Of a stretch of 64,000 nucleotides of DNA, positions 16,282-25,528 are shown piece by piece. Position 1 is the first letter of the stretch. The number at the start of each line of letters is the position of its first letter. Source of the DNA: Rubrivivax sp. (GTDB lineage Bacteria > Pseudomonadota > Gammaproteobacteria > Burkholderiales > Burkholderiaceae_C); NCBI GenBank assembly GCA_020852865.1, contig JADYZZ010000045.1, forward strand, positions 1 to 64,000, read 5' to 3'. A model generated the notes under the pieces. That model made no database searches. It saw only the letters and a list, made by a program, of their open reading frames with translations, and had not been told where the DNA came from. A program made the translations under genes and the position numbers.

Positions 16282-18333
16282 CTATTCCTCGTCCTTCACC
16301 TGGTACTGGCCGACGAGCTGCTGCTGCACGTTGGGCGGCACCGGCTCGTAGTGCGAGAACTCGATCGCATAGCTGCCCTGGCCGGCCGTCATCGCGTTGA
16401 GCCGGTTCTGATAGCCGGCAAGCTCCGACAACGGCGCCTGGCCGCGGATGACGAGGGCGCCGCGTGCGCCGTTGCCGGTGCCGCTGACGATGCCGCGTTT
16501 GCCGGCGAGATCGCTCGTGACGTCGCCCATCGCCGAGTCGGGTGCCGTGATCTGCACCTTGACGATCGGCTCGAGCACGATCGGGCGCGCAGCGCGGATG
16601 GCGGCCATGAAGGCTTTCTTGCCGGCGGTGGCGAACGCGATCTCCTTGCTGTCGACGCTGTGGCTCTTGCCGTCGTAGACGACGACCTTGACGTCGACCA
16701 CCGGATAGCCGGCGATCGCGCCGCTGGCCAGCACCTCGCGCACGCCCTTCTCGACCGCGGGTATGAACTGGTGCGGGATGACGCCGCCCTTGCTCTCGTC
16801 GGCGAACTCGAAGCCGGCGCCGCGCGCCAGCGGCTCGACGCGCAGGTACACCTCGCCGAACTGGCCGGCGCCCCCGGTCTGTTTCTTGTGGCGGTGGTGG
16901 CCCTCGGCCCGGGCCGTGATCGTCTCGCGGTAGGCGATGCGCGGCGGACGCGTGTCGACCTCGAACTTGTAGGTCTCCTTCATGCGCTCGAGCAGCACGC
17001 GCAGGTGCAGCTCGCCCAGGCCGTAGACGATGGTCTCGTTGGTCTGCGCGACATGCTCGATCTTCAGGCAGGGATCCTCGTCGACGAGCTTGCCGAGGAT
17101 TTCCCACATCTTCTGCTCGTCGCCGCGCTTCTTGGCCTGCACCGCGATGCCATGCACCGGCTTGGGAAAGTCGAGCGGCTTGAGGTGGATGTGGTCGTCC
17201 TCGGCCGCGTCGTGCAGCACGGCGTCGAAGCGGATCTCGTCGACCTTGGCCACCGCGCAGATGTCGCCGGGCAGGGCCTTGGCCACCTCGACATGCTCCT
17301 TGCCCTGCAGCATGAAGACATGGCCCACCTTGAAGGGCTTGCGGCCGTCGCCGATGTACAGCAGCGAGTCCTTGGTCACCGTGCCCTGGTGCACGCGCAG
17401 CACACCCATGCGGCCGACGTAGGGATCGACCGTGACCTTGAACACATGCGCCAGCACATGCCTGGCCGGATCGGGTTCGGCGTGCATCAGCTGCGCGCCC
17501 TCCCCTTCGCCGTTCAGGAAGTCGGGCGGGTTGCCCTCGGTCGGGTTGGGCAGCAGCTTGACGATCACGTCGAGCAGCTCGGCCACGCCGGCGCCGCTGC
17601 GGGCGCTGACGAAGCACACCGGGATCAGGTGGCCTTCGCGCAGCGCCTGCTCGAGCGGCGCGTGCAGCTCGGCGGCGTCGACGTCGCCGTCGCTCAGGTA
17701 GCGGTCGACGAACTCGGCGTCCACCTCTACCACCTGCTCCACGAGCGCGCGGTGCGCGGCGTCGATGCTGCCCAAGTCGCTCGCGCCGGCGCGGCTGTAG
17801 AAGCAGTCGACGACCTTGCTGCCGCCGGCGGCGGGCAGGTTGACCGGCAGGCATTCCTTGCCGAAGCGCTCCTGGATCTGCGCCAGCAGCGCCGCCAGGT
17901 CGACTTCGGCCGCGTCGATCTTGTTGACGACGATCAGCCGGTCGAGCTGGCGTGACGCGGCGTACTCCATCATGCGTTCGGCCATCGGCTCGATGCCGAC
18001 GCCGGCGTTGATGACGACGGCGGCGGTCTCCACCGCTTCCAGCGCCGGCAGGCTCTGGCCGAGGAAGTCGCTCGCGCCGGGCGTGTCGACGAGGTGGATG
18101 CGCGTGTCGGCGTGCGTCAGGTGCAGCACGGCGCTGTTGAGCGAATGCTGCATGCGGCGCTCGAGCGGGTCGTAGTCGCTGACGGTGGTGCCGCGCTCGA
18201 GGCTGCCGGCCGCGCCGATGGCGCCGGCCTTGACGAGCAGGGCCTCGGCCAGGCTGGTCTTGCCGGCGGACGCAGGTCCCACGAAGGCAAGCGTGCGGAT
18301 GGCTGCGACGCCGGCGGGGGCTGGGCTTGGCAT
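16282..18333 (-). CDS. Elongation factor G-like GTPase
   Basis: A 683-residue EF-G-like translational GTPase. The GTP-binding motifs are G1 (GPASAGKTSL), switch GTTVSDYDPLE, G3 (VDTPGASDF) and G4 (VVNKID); EF-G domains II-V follow (GDGRKPFKVGHVF, GLGELHLRVLLERM, TGGAGQFGEVYLR and the C-terminal domain). The divergent switch region and shorter length (EF-G is ~700) place it with the EF-G-like paralogues often annotated FusA2 or EF-G-like, whose role is less clear than canonical translocation. The start ATG at 18333 has GGAGA seven bases upstream. The gene is monocistronic by position. Confidence 0.88.
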   Translation of the reverse strand: MPSPAPAGVAAIRTLAFVGPASAGKTSLAEALLVKAGAIGAAGSLERGTTVSDYDPLERRMQHSLNSAVLHLTHADTRIHLVDTPGASDFLGQSLPALEAVETAAVVINAGVGIEPMAERMMEYAASRQLDRLIVVNKIDAAEVDLAALLAQIQERFGKECLPVNLPAAGGSKVVDCFYSRAGASDLGSIDAAHRALVEQVVEVDAEFVDRYLSDGDVDAAELHAPLEQALREGHLIPVCFVSARSGAGVAELLDVIVKLLPNPTEGNPPDFLNGEGEGAQLMHAEPDPARHVLAHVFKVTVDPYVGRMGVLRVHQGTVTKDSLLYIGDGRKPFKVGHVFMLQGKEHVEVAKALPGDICAVAKVDEIRFDAVLHDAAEDDHIHLKPLDFPKPVHGIAVQAKKRGDEQKMWEILGKLVDEDPCLKIEHVAQTNETIVYGLGELHLRVLLERMKETYKFEVDTRPPRIAYRETITARAEGHHRHKKQTGGAGQFGEVYLRVEPLARGAGFEFADESKGGVIPHQFIPAVEKGVREVLASGAIAGYPVVDVKVVVYDGKSHSVDSKEIAFATAGKKAFMAAIRAARPIVLEPIVKVQITAPDSAMGDVTSDLAGKRGIVSGTGNGARGALVIRGQAPLSELAGYQNRLNAMTAGQGSYAIEFSHYEPVPPNVQQQLVGQYQVKDEE

Positions 18334-18505
18334 GGGGTGGTCTCCTCGGCCGCGGCGTGGGTGCCGGCAGCCTGTGTCGGGGGTGGATGATGGGCAAAGG
18401 CCGGGCCAGCGTAACGGCTCGGCCGTGGGTGCACAAGGGCGCCGGCCCCGAGGCCGGGGGCGGTCTTGAAGTGGATCAAGCGGCGGCTCGGTCCGGCCCG
18501 CCCGC

Positions 18506-18559
18506 AGCCTGCGAAGACATGGACCGCGCGGGCGTGATTCATGGCCCCGCACGCTCTCA
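18506..18559. repeat. Dispersed palindromic repeat, copy A
   Basis: An imperfect palindrome, AGCCTGCGAAGACATGGACC at the left and GGGCGTGATTCATG plus GCTCTCA at the right. Its last three bases (TCA, 18557-18559) are, on the minus strand, the TGA stop codon of amn. It belongs to a family with copies at 28508, 30633, 35980, 36049 and 51134. Confidence 0.8.
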
Positions 18560-20020
18560 CTGGAAGGCCACCTCGGCAAAGCTGCGCAGCTTGCGGCTGT
18601 GCAGGGCGCCCGGGCGTTCATGGCGCAGCAGCTCGGCGGCACGCAGGCCGATGCGCAGGTGCTGGTCGACGCGTTCGCGGTAGAAGGTGTCGGCCATGCC
18701 GGGCAGCTTGATCTCGCCGTGCAGCGGCTTGTCGCTCACGCACAGCAGCGTGCCGTAGGGCACGCGGAAGCGGAATCCGTTGGCGGCGATGGTGGCGCTT
18801 TCCATGTCGAGCGCCACCGCGCGGCTCTGGCTGAAGCGGCGCGCCGGCCCCGGCTCGGGCAGCAGCTCCCAGTTGCGGTTGTCGGTGCTGGCCACGGTGC
18901 CGGTGCGCAGGATGCGCTTGAGCTCGTAGCCCGCGAGCTGGGTCACGTCGGCCACCGCCTGTTCGAGCGCGAGCTGCACCTCGGCCAGCGCCGGCAGCGG
19001 CACCCACGGCGGCAGTTCCTCGTCGAGGACATGGTCCTCGCGCATGTAGGCATGCGCCAGCACGTAGTCGCCCAGCTGCTGGCTGCCGCTCAGCCCCGCG
19101 CAATGGCCGAGCATCAGCCAGCAGTGCGGACGCAGCACCGCGACATGGTCGGTCACCGTCTTGGCGTTGGCCGGGCCCACGCCGATGTTGATCATCGTGA
19201 TGCCGCTCGCGCCCGGGCGCACCAGGTGGTAGGCGGGCATCTGCGGCAGCCGCGCCGGCGGCGTGCCGCTGCGACTGCCGCCGCGCGGGGTGACGACGTT
19301 GCCGGGCTCGACGAAGGCCTCGTACGGTGCTGCCGGATCGGCCATCAGCGCCTGGCCGAGGCGGATGAACTCGTCGACGTAGAACTGGTAGTTCGTGAAC
19401 AGCACGAAGTTCTGGAAATGCTCGGGCGCGGTGCCGCTGTAGTGGCGCAGCCGCTGCAGCGAGTAGTCGACGCGCGCCGCCGTGAACAGCGCCAGCGGCA
19501 GCGGTTCGCCCGGCGCCGGCTCGTGCGTGCCGTTGGCGATGCCGTCGTCCATCGCGGCCAGGTCGGGCAGGTCGAACAGGTCGCGCATCAGCAAGCGCCG
19601 CTCGGGTCCGAGCGAGCCCTCGAGGTGGTCGCTCTCGGCGAGCGAAAAATGCACGGGGATCGGCTGCGTGCTCGTGCCCACCTCGAGCGGCACGCGGTGG
19701 TTGCGCAGCAGCAGCCGGAACTGCTCGCGGTAGTAGTCGGCGAACAGCTCCGGGCGCGTGAGCGTGGTCTCGTAGTTGCCGGGACCGGCGACGAAGCCGT
19801 AGGCCAGGCGCGAATCGGCGCGCGCGACGGTGTCGGTGCGCAGCCGCACGAAGGGGTAGCAGGCGCGCACGTGCCGCCCCTCGTCGGTGCCGGCGACGAA
19901 GCGCTGCAGCGCCTGGCGCAGGTGCTCGACGCTGGCGCGGTAGATGCGCTGCACCTGGGCGAGCGCCGCGTCGGGGTCGTCGAACTTGACGGGAGCGATG
20001 AAGGGCGGCTGGCTCGGCAT
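18557..20020 (-). CDS. amn: AMP nucleosidase
   Basis: A 487-residue AMP nucleosidase, which splits AMP into adenine and ribose 5-phosphate and helps tune the adenylate pool. The N-terminal domain (VRACYPFVRLRT, SRLAYGFVAGPGNYETTLTRP) and the C-terminal nucleoside-phosphorylase-like domain (ITMINIGVGPANAKTVTDH, LMLGHCAGL, VALDMESATIAANGFRFRVP, LCVSDKPLHGE) match the E. coli enzyme (484 residues) throughout. The Met-Glu-Ser and Ser-Asp-Lys segments carry the ribose- and base-binding residues of the fold. The stop codon lies within a dispersed palindromic repeat. Confidence 0.95.
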   Translation of the reverse strand: MPSQPPFIAPVKFDDPDAALAQVQRIYRASVEHLRQALQRFVAGTDEGRHVRACYPFVRLRTDTVARADSRLAYGFVAGPGNYETTLTRPELFADYYREQFRLLLRNHRVPLEVGTSTQPIPVHFSLAESDHLEGSLGPERRLLMRDLFDLPDLAAMDDGIANGTHEPAPGEPLPLALFTAARVDYSLQRLRHYSGTAPEHFQNFVLFTNYQFYVDEFIRLGQALMADPAAPYEAFVEPGNVVTPRGGSRSGTPPARLPQMPAYHLVRPGASGITMINIGVGPANAKTVTDHVAVLRPHCWLMLGHCAGLSGSQQLGDYVLAHAYMREDHVLDEELPPWVPLPALAEVQLALEQAVADVTQLAGYELKRILRTGTVASTDNRNWELLPEPGPARRFSQSRAVALDMESATIAANGFRFRVPYGTLLCVSDKPLHGEIKLPGMADTFYRERVDQHLRIGLRAAELLRHERPGALHSRKLRSFAEVAFQ

Positions 20021-20347
20021 GGCCTATTGTCGCGAAGGTCGGCGCGCCGGCGGCCCGCAGTTGCGGGCTTGGCGCGAGCCGGCAGCCCGCGACCCCAGGT
20101 GGGCCGGACCCGAAGGCGTGCAGGTACCGCCGATGGGCGCCGGTGAGCGCCGCCTGAGCATTTCAAGCCCGCCAGCGGGTCCGGTGTTCTTGAAGGAACC
20201 GCCACCTTCCGCTATGCCGTGACCGTTTGATATTCCTGTTCCTTGAGAGGTTGGATCTGGCACAACAGGGCACGCTGATGAGGGCACCCCCCGGGAATGA
20301 GTGGCCTCGAACGTCGCGAAATGGCCCCGGAATTAGCGCTTGACTAG
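20021..20347. other. Intergenic region, lower GC, no gene recognised
   Basis: 327 bases between amn (minus) and the truncated STAND gene (plus). The part 20160-20345 is visibly less GC-rich than its surroundings (for example GTTTGATATTCCTGTTCCTT) and holds several stops in all frames. It may be the scar of a deletion or a decayed mobile element that removed the 5' end of the neighbouring gene; no terminal repeats could be identified. Confidence 0.4.
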
Positions 20348-22529
20348 ACGTTCGGCCTCGAACACAGGTCCGAGACGCTGCTGGCCCGGGTGCGCGAGCG
20401 GCGTCTCGTGACCCTGCACGGACCAGGCGGCAGCGGCAAGACGAGGCTGGCGGTGGAAGTGGCGCGTGCCGCGGCGGCCGCGCCGAGCGCGCGGGGCGGC
20501 TTCGACGGCGTGTACTTCGTGCCGCTGCTGGCCTGCGAGTCGGCGGCCCAGGTGCTGCAGGCGGCGGCCGACGCGCACGGCCCCGGCGGCCGCGCGGCGC
20601 CGCGGCCGCGCCTGCTCGCCGCACTGGAGCAGCGGCGCGTGCTGCTGGTGCTCGACAACCTCGAGCAGTTGAACGCCGAGGCCGACCGCGAGATTGCCAC
20701 CTGGCTGGCGGCGTTGCCGCAGTTGCATGTGCTGGCGACGTCGCGGCGCGTGCTCGGGCTGGATGGCGAGGCGATCATCGAGCAGGAAGGCCTGGCGCTG
20801 CCGCCCACGGGTGCGAAGCTCGACGAACTGGCGGCGAGCCCGGCCGTGGCGCTGTTCGTCGACCGGGCCCGCGCGGCCCGGGCCGACTTTCACCTCGGGC
20901 CGCGCAACGCGGACGCGGTAGGCGCGCTCGTGCGACGCGTCGGCGGCATGCCGCTCGCCATCGAGCTGGCGGCGTCGCGCGTGCGTTCGCTCGCGCCGCA
21001 GCATCTGCTGCACAGGCTCGCCGAAGGCACGGGTACGCCGACGCTCGATCTGCTGGCGCGCCAGCGCTCGGGCGCGTCGCCCGACGTGCGCCACGCGTCG
21101 ATGCGCGCCGTGATCGCCTGGAGCTGGCGCGAGCTCGATCCGGGCCAGGTCGCGCTGGCGCAGTGTCTGGCGGTGCTGGCGGCGCCGGCCGACGAGGCCG
21201 TCGTGGCCGGCGTGGCCGGCCTGTCGCGGGCGCGCGCGCGCGCTGCTGGCCACGCTGCGCGACCTCGCGCTCGTCGCGGTGACGACGGATGAGGCGGATG
21301 AGGCGGGTGAGGCGAGCCAAGCGGGTGAGGCGGGGCCGCGCTACGCGCTGCTGCAGCCGGTGCGCGAGTACGCCGCCGAGCAAGCCGGGCCGGCGCGGCT
21401 GCGCTCGGCGCGCCGCCGCTTGCGTGCGCACCTGCTCGGTCTGGCCGCGGGCCGCGGCCCGGCGGAGCTCGCGCACCTCGTGGACCTGCTGCCGCACGTG
21501 CACGAAGCCATCCTGCGCGCTCCGGGCGACGGTGATGCGCGTCATGCGCTCGAGCTGGCGCTGGAATTGCGCCCGCTGTGGGAATGGGAGGTGCTGCCGC
21601 TGGCCGACCTGCGCGCGCTCGAGCTGTGCCTCGACGGCGCGGCCGGTGACGACGCACTGCTCGGTGATGCGCTCGAGCTGCTGGCCTTCGCCAGCGTGCT
21701 GGCCGGCCTGGCCGAGGCGGGGCTGGCGCATATCGAGCGCGCCCGCGCGCTGGCACTCGACGATCGGCGCCGCAGCGTGGTCCTGGCGCGCTGGGCGGCG
21801 GTGCGCTACCACGCCGGCAGCATCGGGCCCGAACTGCTCGACGCCGCCGCCGAGGCCGTGGCGCTGGCCGAACGCAGCGGTGATGCCGCGGCACGCGCCG
21901 GCGCCTATCGCCTGCAGGGCATGCTGGTGTGCAACCTCGGGCTCGAATACGCGCGCAGCGAGGCGCTGATGGCGCGCGCGCAGGGGCTTGCCGAGCAGCT
22001 CGGCGACCACCGCACGGCACAGCGGCGTCTGCTCGACCGCGCGATCATGTGGGCCTGGCTGGGGCGCGAAGGCGAGGCCGCGCAGGTGCTGCACGAGTGC
22101 GTCGACGGCGCGCTGCGCGACCGCGACTGGCAAGGCGCGATGATCTGCGCGCGCCAGCTCGGCCGCGTCTACGTGCGCATGCGCGCGTGGGAGGCGGCGG
22201 CGGCCGCGTTCCGGCGCGGCCTGCGGCTGGCCTGGGAGCGCCGCCATTCCGTCGAGCTCGCGGTCGGCCTGCTGCACCTGCCCGACGCGCTGGTGCACCA
22301 GCCGGCGCAGCTCGAGCTCGCGGCGCGGCTGCACGGCTTTGCCCGCGCACACTGGGCGCGCCTGTTCGGCGAACTCAACCGCATCGAGCAGCGCGAGGTG
22401 CGGCGCACGCGGCGGCTGCTGCGGCTGCGCCTGGGCGCCGGGCGCGCCGAGGCGCTGCGCGTGCAGGGCCTGCGCTGGAGCAAGCGCGAGGCCGCGGCTG
22501 CGGCGCTGGCCGGCGAGCCGGCGGCGTGA
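20348..22529 (+). pseudogene. Truncated, frameshifted STAND-type ATPase transcriptional regulator
   Basis: Remains of a large LuxR/AfsR-like regulator of the STAND (NB-ARC-like) class. Coding similarity begins abruptly after a stop at 20345 with TFGLEHRSETLLARVRERR, then the Walker A LHGPGGSGKTRLA, a Walker B-like VLLVLDNLE, the sensor ATSRRVLGL and GGMPLAIELAASRVR. No N-terminal winged-helix or other effector domain precedes it. The reading frame breaks near 21230-21243, in a run of seven GC dinucleotides, and resumes in another frame (RYALLQPVREYAAEQ) with a helical TPR-like C-terminal region to 22529. Losing one GC unit explains the shift. GTG at 20390 could start the first part, but its product would lack an output domain. 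Confidence 0.78.
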
Positions 22530-22560
22530 GGGTGGCGGCGCGGCGCGCGCTGCCCGCGCT

Positions 22561-23520
22561 TCAATACGCGCTGGCCGCGTCGAGCCGCGCGATGTCGCTC
22601 GTTGTCAGCGCCAGGTGCGCCGCGCGCGCGAGCTCCTGCCATTGCGCGGGCGACGTCGCGCTGGCGATCGGCGCGGTGATGCCGTTGCGTGCGATCTGCC
22701 AGGCCAGCGCCACCTGCGCCGGCGTGGCACGGTGCGCGGCGGCCACGGCGTCGAGCGCGGCGAGGATCGCCATGCCGCGCGCGTCGAGGTAGGGCTCGAT
22801 GCCGGCGCCGCGCGTGCTCTTGCCGAGGTCGGCCCGGCTGCGGTACTTGCCGGTGAGGAAGCCGCGCGCCAGAGCGTAGAAATTGATGACGCCGATGCCC
22901 TCGGCGCGGCACAGCGGCTCGAGTTCGGCCTCGTAGGGCGCGCGCTCGTACAGGTTGTACAGCGGCTGCAGGCTCTCGTAGCGCGGCACGCGCAGGCGCG
23001 CGCTCGCGGCCAGTGCCTCGGCCAGACGCGCGGCGCCGAAGTTGGACGCGCCGATGGCGCGCACCTTGCCTTCCTGGATCAGCTCGGCGAAGGCGCCCAG
23101 CGTCTCCTCGAGCGGCGTCTGCGGGTCGTCTTCGTGCGCCTGGTACAGATCGACATGGTCGGTCTGCAGCCGCGCGAGCGAGTCGTGCAGCGCCTGGCGG
23201 ATCCAGCGCCGCGCCAGGCCGCTGCGCCCCGAGCCGGCGTCGCCCATCGGCTTGCCCACCTTGGTGGCGAGCAGCACCTTGCGGCGCTTGCCGCTGGCCT
23301 TGAGCCAGCGGCCGATGACGGCTTCGCTCTCGCCGCCGCCGTGGCCGGGCACCCAGCGCGAGTAGACGTCGGCGGTGTCGACGAGGTTGAAGCCCGAGTC
23401 GACGAAGGCGTCGAGCACGGCGAACGAAGCATGTTCGTCGGCGGTCCAGCCGAAGACGTTGCCGCCGACGGCGATCGGGGCGACTTTCAGGCCCGAGCGG
23501 CCGAGTTCGCGCAACTGCAT
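22561..23520 (-). CDS. Aldo/keto reductase (YajO/oxidoreductase-like)
   Basis: A 319-residue aldo/keto reductase, beginning MQLRELGRSGLKVAPIAVGG. The tetrad residues are in VDTADVYSRW (Asp, Tyr), LLATKVGKPMG (Lys) and LYQAHEDD (His). NFYALARGFLTGKYR and a C-terminal TSPAQWQEL segment fit the AKR family with a beta-barrel and NADPH site. Its substrate is unknown; related proteins reduce small aldehydes such as methylglyoxal. The ATG at 23520 has AGGAGG at good spacing. It lies 36 bases downstream of hslU on the same strand and may be read from the hslVU transcript. Confidence 0.9.
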   Translation of the reverse strand: MQLRELGRSGLKVAPIAVGGNVFGWTADEHASFAVLDAFVDSGFNLVDTADVYSRWVPGHGGGESEAVIGRWLKASGKRRKVLLATKVGKPMGDAGSGRSGLARRWIRQALHDSLARLQTDHVDLYQAHEDDPQTPLEETLGAFAELIQEGKVRAIGASNFGAARLAEALAASARLRVPRYESLQPLYNLYERAPYEAELEPLCRAEGIGVINFYALARGFLTGKYRSRADLGKSTRGAGIEPYLDARGMAILAALDAVAAAHRATPAQVALAWQIARNGITAPIASATSPAQWQELARAAHLALTTSDIARLDAASAY

Positions 23521-23556
23521 GGCGTCCTCCTGCGGGACGCGCCGGCGCGCCCGCCC

Positions 23557-24894
23557 TCAGAGAATGTAGCGCGAGAGATCCTCGTTGCGCGCCAGCTCGG
23601 CCAGGCGCTGGTTCACCGCCGCGGCGTCCAGCGTCACCGTTTGGCCGCCGCGGTTGGGCGCGTCGAAGCTGACGTCGTCGAGCAGCCGTTCCATCACGGT
23701 GGCCAGGCGGCGCGCACCGATGTTCTCGGTGCGTTCGTTCACCTCGTAGGCGATCTCGGCCAGCCGGCGCACGGCCTCGGGAGTGATCTCGAGCGCGACG
23801 CCCTCGGTGGCGAGCAAGGCCTGGTACTGCTTGATCAGGCTGGCCTGCGTGCTGGTGAGGATGGCCTCGAAGTCGTCGACCGACAGCGAGCCGAGTTCGA
23901 CGCGTATCGGGAAGCGCCCCTGCAGTTCGGGGATCAGGTCGCTCGGCCTGGAGAGATGGAAGGCGCCCGAGGCGATGAACAGCATGTGGTCGGTCTTGAC
24001 CATGCCGTACTTGGTGTTGACGGTGGTGCCCTCGACCAGCGGCAGCAGGTCGCGCTGCACGCCCTGACGGCTGACGTCGGCGCCGCCCGACACGCCGTCG
24101 GCGCTGCGTGAGGCGACCTTGTCGATCTCGTCGATGAAGACGATGCCGCTGCCCTCGGCGTGGGCGAGCGCGGCGGCGCGGATCTCGTCCTCGTTCACCA
24201 GGCGTGCGGCCTCGTCGTCGACGAGCCGCGCCAGCGCCTCGCGGATCTTCACCTTGCGCGTCTTGCGCCGGGCCGCGCCGAGCTGGCCGAACAGGCCCTT
24301 CAACTGCTCGGCCATCTCCTCCATGCCCTGGGGCCCCAGGATCTCGAGCGTGGGCCTGGGCTCGGCGAGCTCGATCTCGACTTCCTTGTCGTCGAGCGCG
24401 CCCTCGCGCAGGCGCTTGCGCATCACCTGGCGCGCCGTGCCGTCGGTCGCCGGCGCCTCGCTCGTGAACCCGGTGCTGCGCGGCGGCGGCACGAGGATGT
24501 CGAGGATGCGCTCCTCGGCCGCGTCCTCGGCCTGCGTGCGCTTGGCGCGCATCTGGCGCTCGCGCTCTTGCTTGACGGCGACGTCGACCAGGTCGCGCAC
24601 GATGGTGTCGACATCCTTGCCGACGTAGCCGACCTCGGTGAACTTGGTCGCCTCGACCTTGATGAAGGGGGCATCGGCCAGGCGCGCCAGGCGGCGTGCG
24701 ATCTCGGTCTTGCCGACGCCGGTGGGGCCGATCATCAGGATGTTCTTGGGCGTGATCTCGCCGCGCAGCCGCTCGTCGACTTGCTGGCGGCGCCAGCGGT
24801 TGCGCAGGGCGATGGCCACCGCGCGCTTGGCCGCGTGCTGGCCGACGATGTGGCGGTCGAGCTCGGAGACGATCTCCTGCGGCGTCATGCTCAT
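23557..24894 (-). CDS. hslU: ATP-dependent protease ATPase subunit HslU
   Basis: A 445-residue AAA+ unfoldase that forms hexamers, unfolds substrates and feeds them to HslV. It starts with [17 protein letters not shown], has Walker A ([16 protein letters not shown]) near residue 60 with the following [19 protein letters not shown] pore region (GYVG), an I-domain insertion at ~110-240, Walker B ([12 protein letters not shown]), and ends with DLSRYIL, the C-terminal tail that inserts into HslV. Length and ending match known HslU proteins. The ATG at 24894 overlaps the hslV stop by ATGA, so subunit synthesis is coupled. Confidence 0.97.
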   Translation of the reverse strand: MSMTPQEIVSELDRHIVGQHAAKRAVAIALRNRWRRQQVDERLRGEITPKNILMIGPTGVGKTEIARRLARLADAPFIKVEATKFTEVGYVGKDVDTIVRDLVDVAVKQERERQMRAKRTQAEDAAEERILDILVPPPRSTGFTSEAPATDGTARQVMRKRLREGALDDKEVEIELAEPRPTLEILGPQGMEEMAEQLKGLFGQLGAARRKTRKVKIREALARLVDDEAARLVNEDEIRAAALAHAEGSGIVFIDEIDKVASRSADGVSGGADVSRQGVQRDLLPLVEGTTVNTKYGMVKTDHMLFIASGAFHLSRPSDLIPELQGRFPIRVELGSLSVDDFEAILTSTQASLIKQYQALLATEGVALEITPEAVRRLAEIAYEVNERTENIGARRLATVMERLLDDVSFDAPNRGGQTVTLDAAAVNQRLAELARNEDLSRYIL

Positions 24895-25460
24895 CGCGGC
24901 TCGTCCGGCCCGGGGCCGGGCGCATGGCCCAGCGTCTCGACGACGTGGTTCTGGTTGGTGTAGATGCACAGCTCGCCGGCGATGACGAGGCTGTGCTTGA
25001 CGATCTGCGCCGGCGCCAGCGCGGTGTGCTCGAGCAGCGCGCGCGCCGCCGCCTGCGCATAGGCGCCGCCCGAGCCGATGGCGACGATGCCGTGCTCGGG
25101 CTCGAGGACGTCGCCGTTGCCGGTGATGACAAGCGAGCTGCCGGCGTCGGCCACCGCGAGCATGGCTTCCAGGCGGCGCAGCACGCGGTCGGTGCGCCAG
25201 TCCTTCGTGAGCTCGATGGCGGCGCGCTGCAGGTGGCCCTGGTGCTTTTCGAGCTTGGCTTCGAAGCGCTCGAACAGCGTGAAGGCGTCGGCAGTGGCGC
25301 CGGCGAAGCCCGCGAGCACGCGGTCGTGATAGAGCCGGCGCACCTTGCGCGCGCCGGCCTTGACGACGATGTTGCCCAGCGTCACCTGTCCGTCGCCGCC
25401 GAGCGCGACGAGCGCGCCGCGGCGCACGCTCAGGATGGTGGTGCCGTGCCAGGTTTCCAT
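24891..25460 (-). CDS. hslV: ATP-dependent protease peptidase subunit HslV
   Basis: A 189-residue proteasome-like peptidase. After METWHG comes the mature N-terminal catalytic threonine (TTILSVRRG), exposed by self-cleavage; the lysine of the [19 protein letters not shown] segment and the [15 protein letters not shown] loop are conserved. With HslU it forms the HslUV (ClpYQ) protease, a heat-shock protein-quality-control machine. The C-terminus is slightly longer than in E. coli (176 residues), ending in a proline-rich tail just before hslU. The gene is downstream of a STAS protein and dksA on the same strand. Confidence 0.97.
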   Translation of the reverse strand: METWHGTTILSVRRGALVALGGDGQVTLGNIVVKAGARKVRRLYHDRVLAGFAGATADAFTLFERFEAKLEKHQGHLQRAAIELTKDWRTDRVLRRLEAMLAVADAGSSLVITGNGDVLEPEHGIVAIGSGGAYAQAAARALLEHTALAPAQIVKHSLVIAGELCIYTNQNHVVETLGHAPGPGPDEPR

Positions 25461-25528
25461 GGGATCGGGCGCAGATGGGGCCGAACCGGTGCGTCTCAAG
25501 CCTGCGTCGGCCTGGCCTGCGCCGCCGC

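Noticed and set aside
21225-21250. Phase-variable contingency switch at the (GC)7 run
   Set aside because: The gene also lacks its 5' end, so switching could not restore a full regulator. A plain decay or sequencing error is simpler; noted under the STAND pseudogene.
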